Origin: Gymnorhina tibicen
Taxonomy: Eukaryota > Chordata > Aves > Passeriformes > Artamidae
Length of the DNA stretch: 64,000 bases
Direction: 5' to 3'
Assembly: GCA_013399875.1 (NCBI GenBank)
Contig: VXAZ01002109.1
Coordinates: 2,589,761-2,653,760, forward strand
Shown here piece after piece: positions 25,331 to 37,680 of the stretch (positions are counted from its first letter, which is position 1; each line of letters starts with the position of its first letter). The notes under the pieces were generated by a model. The model worked only from the letters and a program-made list of their open reading frames with translations, was not told the DNA's origin and made no database searches. The position numbers and the translations under genes are program-made.

Positions 25331-27842
25331 TCGTATATTAAAAGAGGCAGATTAAAAGCAGCAATGCAATTTAGCATTGTAGATAGAACTTAGGTACGAT
25401 ACAGGACCATTTCAAAATTCTGATATTGACAATGTGTTTTAACTTAAGAGGCATAAAACATGTGAACGTTCAGTAGGGAAAGCCCCAGAAGTCCAGGTCT
25501 TTCCTGCCAGGTAATGCTTTGATGCTCCATAAAACTGGGCTCATTTTCATGTACATTCCATCTGTATTTTAGGCCTAAAAACAGTTAAAAATGCAACCTA
25601 TAGTCACTCTGGCAGAATTAGGGGTGAGTTAGACTTTTTGTTAGTCACTCTGTAATTGGTGTAAATGAACATACTCTGTAGTGGTGATAAGTCCTAGTGC
25701 TAATAACATAAGTGGCAAACCTCACGCTGTGGACTGGTGTCACATAAGCTTCTTGATTTCTTGTTTTATTACATTTTATTAATCTGCTGTCCTCTTCTTC
25801 CTTTCAAAATCTCATTATAACAGCCTGTAGATGAAGAGGGTCTTGATGTTATAATAGGTATAAAATACATAGCAGGAAACAATGGGAAAAAATTAAGCCT
25901 TCCTAAATGGCCATTCAGCTTATTTGGCATATGCTCAGTGCCTTGACTCAACAGGTTTTTCTGCTGTGTATTTGGAGGTGCCACCATCACTGATAATGAT
26001 CCATTTGTCACAGATCGACTGGACACAGTCATGATGAAGAAAAATTATATCCGAGGTACCTGGTCTTACCAAATCTCCACCTGCCAAGGTCATTTTCACC
26101 TTCCAGAAACACTAATTCTCCATCTGCCTAAATCATTGCTGTCAGCACTACCACTATAGTCATTAGCACTGCCATGGATTGTGTCCGTGATCTTTTATTT
26201 TTAAAATGTTTTATTTAGAAACAGTTTCAGTTTTCCTAGAACTCATCTTTTGTTAATGATCCTTCTCTGATGTCAATAAATGTGACATCAGAAAATCTGA
26301 AGTATCATGTGCTGGTATTTCAGTTTCACACAGTGATTTAAGAATAGCTCTGGTCAAGATATTCTACCAGAACATCAAGAAAGGGAGGGCAGGAGGAAGA
26401 CCTTAGTGAATTTTTGCCTCAAGCTTGAGAGGTTCTCTGGAGAATTCAATAGCCCTTGTATTTTTGTAGTGTAAAAACTGTCATTGCAAGGGAAATGGAA
26501 AAAGAATAGGGCGCAATTTAATTCTGCCCTGGATTTGATTTAAATTTTATGTGGTTCTGGTTGCTGTTACGCTATGGCTGAACTACAGCTCACTGTCTAC
26601 TGCTGTATGCATATCATATCCTATCATGATTGGTATAGCTGATTCTGGCTTTTCTATAAATCCTCTCGGAGGAGAGGATTCTCTCTCTGAAGTGAAAGCT
26701 GGATTATTTCTGACAGAGGAGGATAAAGCCTAAAGGCTTGCTTCTCTGTCACTAATGAGTTGAGAAAAGTCATTGATCCCATGTTTGTCCCATCTTCCTT
26801 ATTTGGAACATTCACATAAAATATTTCTTATCCACTGAGCTTCTTGCATGAAAGTAACTTTACAAGTTAAAACAAGGACTATCTGAAAATCCACAAGGAA
26901 ATAGTATCCATTTTCATTGTCGAACAGGAATTCCTTTCCTTATGAGCTGACAATATTCCTATGATGTTGCAAGGCAATTTCTGATGTCTTTAGTCACTGG
27001 TTACAGAGGCTTTACAGAGAGGAAGCTCCCTCCAGTTCTTATGGAACTTGTAGTTAAAATACAACCCAGGGACCCAGGAAGTAGTCAAAATAATGAAAAA
27101 TTACCATATGGAGCTTTTTACTCGAAAGCTGAGGAATGTACCTTTTGCATATTACCATTTCTCAGCATACACTTGATGTGCCGAGGGAAGGCTTCGTGCA
27201 CAGCTTTGCCTCCTCGTTGCAGCCATATCTATTTCTAACACACTAAACAATCTGCTTTGCTAAAACTTTCTTTTTGGTTCACTCCTGCTGTGTCTTTTTT
27301 TAAAATAATTCGAGTTCTCTCTGCCAGTTCCCATATATCTTTCTCACTGTGAGCTGCTCCCATTACCACTTCCTTTTCCCTGAGGCTCTGGCATATGATG
27401 CCAATTTTTATGTTAACAGCCCAGATACCCAGCTGACTGTGGAAAGCAAAGACCAACAGGTCAACCTACAGATCAACCAAATCTTCTCCTGAAATGTTTA
27501 TGTGTCAAATCTGAGCTAACTGAAGAGGTACCTTATACAGTAAATGGGAAGATATAGATCTTTTCAGAGGTTGATTTGTCTTCTTCCACTGAGGAAGCTA
27601 AAAGAGCTGTCTCAGATTAAATATGAGATAAACAAGAAAAGTAATATCATTCTGTGTCCAATGCTTCTTTCCATCTGTGCAAGAAATGACTGTCTTCTTT
27701 CTCTTTCCCTTTCAGAGAACTGGGCCTTTCAATAAGCAGAGAAGTAAAGAGTAACTGCTGTGGGGCTACAGTTTTTATTTATAGAAGTAGTCTAAGTTCA
27801 GGACATTTTCAGTATTTGCTTTTATTTAACCAAAAAGTAATG
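25331..27842. other. Unique AT-rich non-coding sequence with two small hairpins
   Basis: No gene recognised. Two perfect short inverted repeats lie within 420 bp: arms 26266-26275 and 26283-26292 (10 bp, 7-nt loop), and arms 26659-26667 and 26672-26680 (9 bp, 4-nt loop). Neither is followed by a T-tract or other terminator context, which would in any case be irrelevant in a eukaryotic genome. Confidence 0.5.
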
Positions 27843-27891
27843 CTTTTTCTTTTTCCTTTCCTCATTTTTTTCCCTTTTCTTCTTTTTTCTT
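27843..27891 (+). repeat. Polypyrimidine tract
   Basis: About 49 bp almost entirely C and T, interrupted by a single A. It could form triplex (H-DNA) structure, but it is short. Confidence 0.8.
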
Positions 27892-30800
27892 AAACAAAAG
27901 CTGAAATTTACTGTGTGCTTCTGTTGATTAGTTACCGGCATATTGCTCCTAACAAACTCCTTCCAGCCCTTCAGCACCATTAGGCTGGCTGCTGGACTGC
28001 TTGCAGCTAATGCTTTCAGACATATTTTTTCCCTTCTGTGGTTCTAGCAGATATGGCAGGATCATCTGGATGTAGAGGGCGAGATCCGAACCTGTGAAGG
28101 TTCATTCAAGGTTCATTTACCCCAACATAAAACAACTTCATTTGGTATGTAATAAACCTTCAAACAATTTAGGGAATCCAAAAATAGACAAGATATGGTG
28201 ATTTCTAGTACATAAAATTTTGTTACAACTTGCATCAGTCAAAATTCAATTTAATTTCATTCATCTTAATCCTCACTTTTACAATTGAGACACAATGAGG
28301 TAAGTCTGTTCAGCTGCTATTTTTTTCTTCTTGTTTTTAATGAAAGATTATAGTATGGTTCTTCAGAGTGAGAATATTAATTGCTACTGCTGTTTATCAA
28401 GTGCAAGCTCTGGCAGTGTCCTTGCCATCTTACAGTCATGAGTATGTTGTGACTTATTGTCACTCTGGGTGTATAAGAAAAGAGTCTCTAGCTTCCAAAG
28501 CAAACCACTTTTATAAACCAAACACTTTCCCTTCCCCCATGAGTATTCTTCCTTACTTAGCCCATACACCAAGTTCTCAAAAGGGGTGAATATATATTGA
28601 CATATATAATAATTATTCTAAACAGATTTTGTGATTTGAGGCCCAACAATGAGAATTATTACTGGGTCTGCCTTGGATGGGCAGTAAGAGCAGAAAAAAT
28701 TAGATAATCATCATACATGCCTGAAAACAGTGCTTGTTAATTTTGCATAGACAAGTTTTAAAGACATGTATTCACTTACATATGCTTTAATATATGTCTA
28801 TTGCTCAGGATCAAGCTAAAAGGATACTTAAAATCAGAACTACACTTCTAGGATTGCTTAATTTAATAAAAAGTCGAAATTTTCTATCTAATTGACTTAG
28901 AAGTACATATTCCTCCTTTTTCTTGAAAATTGTTACACTAGATATGTTTAAGAGATACTCCATTCTGGATTTCTGCTGCCTATGTTTTCCTCTATGGTTC
29001 AATGACATAAATAAAGCTTATAATAGGTACTGGTAGATAAAATTTACAGTTATTTATTTGGGAAAATTACTAAGGGCAGTAAGAAGCTTTGATATACCTT
29101 GTGAAGGTAAAGGCTTCATTTAAGTTGAAAGCTGTTCGAATCTATCCAGCATCAAATGATTCAGATGCTGTTAAGAGAATGGAAGCTATTCTTAATCCAT
29201 GTTCAATCTAACAATAGATTTTTCAGCAATTTATTGCTGGTATTTGCACATCTGTGAAGTCTTATCTTTTCAACCTCTTTTGTTTTAGAAATGTTTCATG
29301 GCTATGGAATGTTGCGAGTTGTTTGGTTTTTTTTTTTTTGTGTATGTAAAACTGGTGTATTAGAGCATTGCAAGTTCTCAGTGCAACCTCTGTGGGTTCA
29401 TGGGGTCGTGAATGCACAGCCAACCACAGGATTCCATCCTAAGAGGTTTTTTTTTTCCATCTGATTTCATGACAGTGAGTTACCTCCATTTAAAATACAA
29501 GTATTTCACATACCTCCCTATTCTGCAACTTTACCTGCCATTTTGGATAAGTAATTTCCATCCTGTGGTTTTTGTTCCCATATGGTATTGTAAAACAATT
29601 GTAAGAAAACAGATGTCTGAGATTTCAAACAGCAATTAACTGCTATACTCTACTGACATATATTTCTCATTGTGATAAGCGAGAGTTTATTCTTATTGTT
29701 GCCAACTTCCGAACATCGGTGTAATGAAAGTAGTGAAACATCAATCAGTGAAAGGTATGAAAGAAGTGCAAGAAAAAAAAGAGAATGGAATGCAAATCTG
29801 TCAAGAGTGAATTTAAGAGAAATATGCTAACTGACTTAAATGGAAAGAGGTTTCATCAATTTTGTTTTAAGTTTATATGCCATCCAAAGAGTTTAGGTTG
29901 TTCTGATGGTTAAGATAGTTTCTAGATGGCTGGGGGCAAGTGGGTCTCCTCTGTGTGTGTCTCTCCAGCATGTGCTTATGCAGACCTTATTATCTGTGGC
30001 TAGGAGGTGTGGCACTGCCTTCAAAGCAGCTCCAACAAAAGGGATATTCCTGGCTGCCCCTTAATGCTGTTGCCTGCTCTCTGTCAATTGAGGCTGCAGT
30101 GTATTTGTATTCTTCTTGTATGACAAAGCATAAAATGTAGGGTTTATACCACATAATGTTTGTCTACATGCAAGGCTAATCAGTTAGATTTCCTTTAATT
30201 AAATGCAGTATAATAAATCCTTCTACAGCACAAATAATCTCATCCTTGTATACATCTCTAAGCAGGTCAAATAATCAGTATATTAGAGGTTTCTGTTTCT
30301 CTCTATTAACTATGACAGGTACTAAGACAATTTGCTTAAATTCATGAATACTCAGCGTGGATCTGTGGAGTTTGAGCATTACAAGTCCTGAAGACTTTTG
30401 CATTATAGACAATTTATTATTGGTAGGTTCAGGGTCAGACATTTAGAAACAACCGTGGAGATAGCCAAAATATTCTAGGTGATTTAGACTTTTAAAAATC
30501 CAGTTCCTGGATGAGGAGCGTAAAATCCACATAGTACAACAGAAAAATACAAGGAGAAAGAAATATGAGATTAATATATAAGTTACAGTAGTAATGAGAT
30601 GTGATAACCTAGGATTTATGCATTCATTTCAGTTGGTTGTGGGCTGAATTTTTTGTTACCTGACAGCTTCAGTTTAATAGTTATTGCCTTATGGTAGTCT
30701 TTTGGACAGAGAAGAGAGGTCAGAGAAAATAAGTCACTTAGCCTTTCAGAAATAGCTTTTGTTAGGTGAGAAAGCAGTTATAGCTTTCTGACTTTCTGAA

Positions 30801-31105
30801 ATGCAGTTCCACCAAACAATGCAGGGTGTATGCTTTTCTGCTACTCTTTTTCCACAGTCTGCCTCCATTTGTTTGTCATGGCATGCTTCTCAGCAGGGGT
30901 TTTCCACCTTATCTTTTCACTGACATTTTTGTTTTCTTTCTCTCCACCTTCATTCCCACAGACAGTAGTATCTCAGTTGTATCTTGATGTGAGCACAGGA
31001 AAAAAGATACAGCTTTCCTTGCAGCATCTCAGTAGAGCTGCCAGTGGCTACTGAGTACAAGTCATTGACAGCTGTGGACATTTCCACGATCTAGACACTG
31101 CTTTT
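27892..31105. other. Unique AT-rich non-coding sequence
   Basis: Nothing recognised in over 3 kb except a strong acceptor-like signal ending at 30961 (long CTTTCTCTCCACC pyrimidine run then CCCACAG) without a convincing downstream exon. A T-tract occurs at about 29326-29339. Confidence 0.5.
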
Positions 31106-31191
31106 TAAGAAGCTGGGGTTTGGGGTTTTTTGGGTTTTGTTTTTTGGGGATGTTTCTTTTTGTTTGTTTGTTTGTTTGTTTGTTTGTTTTT
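31106..31191 (+). repeat. G/T-rich low-complexity tract with (GTTT)7
   Basis: GGGGTTTGGGG and GGGTTTTG words are followed by seven exact GTTT units at 31162-31189. It is related in composition, not in position, to the GTTT repeat near 4.4 kb. Confidence 0.92.
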
Positions 31192-32048
31192 CTGAGAGGT
31201 AGAATATGTCGAATATGACAGCTATCATGACCACCCTCTAGTTCTAGAAAATGACTACTACAGAATTTTAAATATCTATAACTGAAGGGAAAAATTCTAG
31301 CTTTATAACTCAGCAAAATACATTCTCTCAGGTAGATCATATACCCCCTTGATATTATGGTACTGTGAATTTAGCTAGTGTGAGCTAAAATCTTTTTCTG
31401 AAATCAGCATATTATGGACAGTCATAAAGAGAAGGTTTTAGGGGAAAAAACCCATTTTTTAATAGATCAACTGATACTATTCGAAAACATAAAAAACGCT
31501 TTGGGTGTTCAGAAACCTTCATCAGTAAGATCCCCACAGCTGCCTTAGGGCAATACCACACAGTCAAATTCCTCAAAAATATGAATTTAAATTCCTGAAA
31601 TTAATAAGTCTGATGAATTATTTGTAACAGTGTACATAATATTAGCTAGATATTCAGCAATAATCATATAACTGGACAGATTGTATGTTCCAGTTAATTG
31701 CCATTGGTTTTGAGCATGCATATTTCAAAAGCAAACATTACTTGTACACTTCAAGATTTTTCTGCTAATGAAGCAATAACATTTTAGCAAGAATGGATAA
31801 TGAATTTTTAGTACAGAAATACACAGCAGCAGCATTTGAACTGCAGAATCACTTTCTCTGTTCTACTTGAACCATTGCTTCATTTGCTTTAGTAGAAAGA
31901 AATACCACAATTACCTACTAATTATGTTAATGCTATAGGAGAGAAAATATAATTTCAGCCCACCTAGAGAATTACCAGTCTTATTCTACCTATTTAAAGT
32001 ATTCTGAATTCTCAAAGTCCAAAACCACTCTGCTAACAGTATAATAAG
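31192..32048. other. Unique AT-rich non-coding sequence
   Basis: Nothing recognised. Confidence 0.55.
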
Positions 32049-32143
32049 CAAAAAAAACCCCAAAAAACCCAAACAACTAAAACCAACAAAAAACTCCCCA
32101 AAACAAAATGAAAACAAACAAAAACCAAACAAACAAAAAGAAG
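32049..32143 (-). repeat. A/C-rich low-complexity tract
   Basis: About 95 bp of AAACCC, CAAACAAA and AAAACC words with no G except in two positions. It is the complement in type of the G/T-rich tract 900 bp upstream. Confidence 0.88.
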
Positions 32144-33715
32144 AACCCAACAACATAATTTCAGTAAAATTCTTTGGAAACTCTTTAATATTTCCTTGTG
32201 TGCCCTCTGGGAAATAAATAACTGAAAATTTCAGTAGTGATTAATTAATGATGAGAGATCATGGAGGCAAAGAGAAAAGTGGTCACTGGAAAACAAAGCA
32301 AATTTTACTCTTGTGATAAAAAATTGTGATCATCTCTGTGCATGTCCCCTATTTCCTCAACTGGAAAACCTCATAGCTTTCTTTTGTTGGTTCTGCTGTT
32401 TCTAACAACAGTAACTGATAACTACCAAGGTGAGCATGCAAGAAGCTGGAAATCATTTGTCACAGACTGGACTCTCATAGCATATGTACAGCCAGGGCTG
32501 ACAAGCAAGGAGACACAGACACTGAACCATAAGCTATTTCCTACATGCAGAAACCTACTTGAGCAGGATAAGAAAAAGTTTTAATTTTGTCCATTGTATC
32601 ATCTTTAAATTTTGCTGATGTGATAGAAAAACTAGGGGAAATTAGGGTCTCCTTCCTTTAATACACTGTGGAGAAAAACTTACAGGCAACAAGACAGACT
32701 TTAAGTAGACTATCTATATTTTCTCTGCTGTGGTATAAAGAACTACCACTACAACTATATAACTACTTCTTCATGGTAGATATCTGGAGAGAAGCCCAGT
32801 GTCTGGTGAAATTAATCCCACCATCTATGCTTTTATCCTTGCTGCACTCCTTTCAAGTTTATGGCGGAGAGAAATATCAGCAGTAGCAGTTCCTACAGCT
32901 CCAATCAAGAAGTTTCTGAGTTTTACAGCGCTGATGATTTCCTACCCCTCCCTCCCCAGACAGTGGAGAAAGGCTAGAAGCAGTAGGTAGGAAGAAATGT
33001 ACTGGCAGCTTGTAGGAGTGTGAGATGAGTATGTGATGAAGGGGTGTGGCAGCAGTGTAATGGCAGAAAATCTGAAAAGTGGGAGTCCTTGTGAAAAGAA
33101 AGAGGTGAACAAAAACTAGAACAGGGAAATGCATGCTATATTTAGAAGGGTAGCTGAAAAAATACGGGGTGAAGGTGTAATAAGAGGTATTATGGAGACG
33201 TGAGTCATTGTAGGAGGAGAGGAGTTGAACAGGAAGACTTACAGAAAAAAGTTGGAGGGAAATTTTAAAAGCCAAGGATGAGCTAGCTAGCATATAGACT
33301 AGCTTTTGTATGAGAAATAAGTAAACAAATTAGTAGTTATCAAGGCCAGAAAATAACTGATTTGGGGGAGATACAAAATAACTCTACAAAACTGTGAGTG
33401 TTAAGGAGAAGGTAGGTTATTTCTTTCACTCTTTCAAAAAAGAATTAACTTTTGATGAAGTTAGCAGTATCTGAACTCAAAAAGAAGAAAAAACAGAAGA
33501 CTTGTGAAATTTTTTGTCAGATGATGCCCTTGAAAGTAAAAGCTTATATAGACTTGAGATAAAAAAGTCTGAGGAAGATAATGTCATTTAAAGTTACTAA
33601 TTATGTAGAAACCAGAGGCAATTCAGCAAATCCACTGAAGTGAAAATGTTTGGAGTCTGAAAGAATTCTGGAAGCATCATGTACGCTTGTTTTGTTCTTA
33701 TTTAACCTTAGGTAT
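32144..33715. other. Non-coding sequence, purine-rich in its second half
   Basis: The plus strand is purine-rich at about 32950-33260, which suppresses stops on the minus strand and yields a 138-codon minus-strand frame (32877-33293) made mostly of Ser, Phe, Leu, Tyr and His. It has no recognisable domain and is read as a composition artefact. Confidence 0.5.
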
Positions 33716-33797
33716 TTGCTTACAGTTATTGCTGGAGAAAGCACACTGAGTTAGATGATCCTTGGCCTGACACAGCATGGTTGCATTTATTTTCTAA
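33716..33797 (+). mobile_element. Ancient L3/CR1-like LINE 3' tail (probable)
   Basis: The segment ATTGCTGGAGAAAGCACACT, GAGTTAGATGATCCTTGGCC, TGACACAGCATGG follows, with substitutions, the well-known 3' end of old amniote L3/CR1 LINEs (a block reading roughly gene-tail, then TAGATGGACC, then TCTGACCCAGTATGG). It has no octamer tail of the younger bird CR1 type. About 80 bp are recognisable. If correct, this is far older than the other CR1 copies in the window and predates modern birds. Based on recall of the family, not alignment. Confidence 0.5.
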
Positions 33798-34042
33798 GTA
33801 GAGATAAGCAAGAGAAAAAAGGAGAGTGCTGTTATGATTCAGAAAGTATTATGGAGGCAGTGTTTAGGAAATACCTTTTTCTCAGAAGATACATTTGAAA
33901 ACTATATGCTTAGGAATTATTATTTTAAAGCCAATCTTCCTAAGTACACCTGTCTGTAGGAAGAATATCGAAATCTATTTCTAGCGGTCTCTAAGTAATG
34001 GTACAATCTGTCTGAGATGCCTAGTTTTGATTACTATATATG
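33798..34042. other. Unique AT-rich non-coding sequence
   Basis: Nothing recognised. Confidence 0.55.
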
Positions 34043-34102
34043 TAAAAAGAAAAACCCAAACCCAAACCGAAACAAACAAAAAGAAAACCCCACCAAAAAA
34101 CC
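34043..34102 (-). repeat. A/C-rich low-complexity tract
   Basis: AAACCCAAACCC words followed by AAACAAAC and CCCCACC. Not telomeric, since it lacks CCCTAA units. Confidence 0.85.
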
Positions 34103-35466
34103 TCCAAGCCCCTCTTCTTAATATTATTCTATTTCATTTAACCTAACTGGAAAAGATTTATCTGAAATCTGTATTGATGTCAGGGAAATTAGACTTGTGC
34201 AAGTTAACTCAAGAGACTGTCGTACAATGGTTTATCTCAGACAAAGCCTTCTAAAACCACCATGTCATAAAAAGGCCAAAGGTCATGCCACTCTTTTGTA
34301 CGGCCTTCCATCAAACTGTGTTTATGGACACCCAAAAGCTGAGCTCCTGGAGAACACAGCAGGGGTCTTAGCACTGTGTGGTGCCTGTCAGTGCAATGAG
34401 AGAAACATCAAACTTCTGCTTCCTTTCATTTATTGATACTGATAGATGCATTTTAAATGATTTTGTACTCAGAAAAAGTGATGAATAGCTTAAGAAGTGT
34501 GATATGCACACAATAGAAGTACCGTGCTCAGGTAGCCATGAGAATAGCTATACAGGAAGCTGCTTAATCTTCCTTACTAATGCCTGAAAGGATGGTGACA
34601 TCCATCAAATAAGGTATAATTGTCTTTCTCTAATATAAGTGAGTATTACAATTATCTTAATATAATGGATCCAGAAATATCTTAAATCTGCCAGATTAAT
34701 AAACAAACAAGCTCAGCATAGTGGCCAGCCAAGAGGTCAGATCACGTTGCCCTGAGGTTAATTGGAGTTTTTCTACTGAATTAAATTAGGTAAGTGTTCA
34801 GTAGAAAATGCTTGAACTTTCCTGAATGGCTTCCTTTCATGGAGGGAAGGCGAACATAAGTAAGCTTTGGTTACATATTATATCTAAGGCACAATTTTTT
34901 CTTGTGGCTTTAATCCGTAAACCAAACCTCACTCTTTTGCTTTTCTTATCTTTATAACCATTCTTATCTAATATCTATCAGTAATATACTTTAAAGGGCC
35001 AGTACTGAAGAGAAAATAGATTTCCACACTGGTTTTTATTCTGGGGTGTTGCTGTTGTGAAGACAGCAGGCAAAAAATGGCAGCCCACAACCTCTGTCTT
35101 GCAAACCATAGTCAAAAGACCGCACTATTTTTATTGAGAAATTCTCTCTTGCTGATTATCTGTGACTTCTTCTGCATCATTTAGACAGTGAACAACCTGG
35201 CATTGTTAAAAACATCATTCGTTAGGTAGGATAGATAGGAAAAAAACAATGTTGAGGATTAATATCAGTGTTAATTAAACTTTATTCTGTTGTCCATCTA
35301 GTGTAATAGTTACTCTAGCCTTTGTCAATTTGAATGTCATTCTAGTGATATATAGGTCTACCTATCCTAGATGAAATTCGCAGTATTGGACAAAGTGCTG
35401 GGTCATACTGGAACTGTTACTTTTAAAGCTTTTAAGACCTTGTACATAAATATGAATGCATTTTTT
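34103..35466. other. Unique AT-rich non-coding sequence
   Basis: Nothing recognised; open frames at most 79 codons and without motifs. Confidence 0.55.
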
Positions 35467-35541
35467 TGTGTGTGCGTGTGTGTTCAGGAAAGGAAGAAAG
35501 GAAGACAAAGAGGAAATGAAGAAGGCAGGAAAGAGAAAAAC
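35467..35541 (+). repeat. TG-rich run followed by purine-rich tract
   Basis: A short TGTGTGTGCGTGTGTGT run (35467-35483) is followed by about 55 bp of nearly pure A and G (35486-35541) made of GGAAAG and GAAGAA words. Both halves are non-B-DNA-prone low-complexity sequence. Confidence 0.85.
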
Positions 35542-37680
35542 AGTAGTACTTTCTTAAAAATCTTACTCCTAAACCCATATTTAACCATGTCATAAAAGTG
35601 ATTTAAACTCTAAAAATGAGGGCAGTGGAGAATTGTAGGTGCTTAACACTTCAAAAAATTGATCTTGAATGTAGAAACCTAATATCTAGTAATCAAATCT
35701 CAAAGTTTTTGTAAGCTCACCTCATGCCCATAGAGGCTGTTTCTTCATCATATTACCCTTCATTCCATTCATATATGTTTACGAATAGCAAAGAAAAGGA
35801 GCTCAAAAGCTTAAGCAAGAAAAGGAAATGTGGTTAGAAATTGAAACATAAAATGTCAGCATTAGCATAAGTTTTGTTTTTGTTATTGATTATATGAAGC
35901 TGGACCTTGAGTGTAAATCTTTGGGGGGCTTTTTACAACATTGCTGGTTTTAATATGCATTTTCTGGAAAGTGTTCTAATTTGCTATCAAAATTAATTCA
36001 AGGCACAGATAAAAGAACTTTTAGTTTAGGGGGAAAAGTACCCTATGAGAATCCAACTGTGTTTTTCTTAATATTTTTTTGGTTTACTTTTTCTTTTAAC
36101 TAGTGATAGTCTTTTACTTACTAGTATGTCTCAAAAGGCTAAGACAATTCAGTTAACATCAAAATATTGAGATGCTCATTCAAATTTTGTTTGATTTGTT
36201 TTCTCATAGGCTCTCACCAATTGGAAGTTTCTTCTTTTTTCTCTTTCAGTTCCAAACTGATAGTTTATTAGAAACAGAAATTTTTATGGAAACAGAACAG
36301 CTTTGATAGAAACAAACAATCAAACAAAAACTGTTGTTAAGAAATCTTTTGACAAGGTGGTAGCACTTTCTGTCAAGTTATGTCTTGGAAGTAACACTCT
36401 TTCCCCCTTTAAGTAGAACAGAATTTAAGGCTTTTTTTCCCCCGCTTGAAATACATGGTCCAGGTCCATTCTGTTTTCTAATTTATGGAGTTAAGATTTG
36501 ACTCTAAGTAACACAAACACCAGGATCTTTGGGGATTAGAATGTTTTCTTTTAAATATTTTCATATATGATAAATAAACAAAAAAAAAGAGTCAAATTGA
36601 TAGGTCTTGAGTTCATCAAAACATTAAAGAGAAAACAAACAAACACATTTCCACCCTTGCCAAGTTTTGAATTTTCCTGGGAAGGGAGATACATCTCCTT
36701 ATCAGCCCAAATCTAGACTTTTCTGCTCCAAACTGAAAAAAACCACATACCAGCTACTGCTTATATATTTTCAGTAAATTATAAGCTCCTAGAAGATTGG
36801 GAATAACTCATTATAGCAGACATAAGAAAGCATAAGTTCCACTCTACTTGTTCATTGATTTAAAATAATTCTCTTCCCTAGATCTTCTGCCCACAGCTCA
36901 TTTGAGGGAAAAGCTAAAGTGAAAAAAGGAAAGTGATAAGAATAATTCAAGAGAACCAGTAGCTATACATATCCATAGTTATGTAACTGTGTGTGTGTAT
37001 ATATATTTCATAGGTATATATTTAAATATCTCATAATAATGTGTATACACTTCAAATATGTATACATTTCACTCTTTAGGGCCTGGGAAATAGCAGTTAG
37101 GAAAAAAATGGAAATCTTGTATCCATACTGGAACTGTAGTGAGACATTTTGGGCACTTTGATTGCTGGCTTGATGTCTTTTTCCCCTTCTCGTCCACAAA
37201 TCCCTCTCTCTCTCCTCATACACCCTGGTGCTGAAACAACCTGCAGCCTCTTGAGCCAGAGGGCTCCAGCACTTGTACAATTACTTGTCAGTGTTTTATC
37301 TCACCCTTACGGTGGGTCTGTGTGGAACTCTTGCACTGAAGAATTCATGAAGGAGATAGATGGAGCCCTTGGTTGGGGAGAATTCTATGTGAAAAGAGAG
37401 AAAGAAGAGAATAACAAGCGTTATTAAGTCCCTGGAGATTCAAAGGAAGGAAATCCAATGTTTCTCATACTCTGAGCAGTTCTGTGTATTTTTCAGTCAG
37501 GAATTGTGCCACTGGCAAAATAATTAAAGGAAGGAGTTGCCTTGCAGTCATGTTTTTTTGCTCCTTATCTAAGCAGCACCAAGAGTACCACAGATGCAAT
37601 ATAAGATGCAACTTAGAAAGTGAAAAGAAAGGAAGGAAAGTTTCCCTAGTTATGAATGTACTTGCAGTGCTCTATTCACA
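35542..37680. other. Unique AT-rich non-coding sequence
   Basis: Nothing recognised apart from a short TGTGTGTGTATATATAT run at about 36991-37007. Confidence 0.55.

Noticed and set aside
32877..33293. 138-codon minus-strand open frame
   Set aside because: It lies opposite a purine-rich stretch, giving a biased Ser/Phe/Leu/Tyr/His product; no domain or start context.
34057..34070. CCCAAACCCAAACC as telomeric C-strand
   Set aside because: Units are AAACCC, not CCCTAA; composition matches the other A/C-rich simple tracts.
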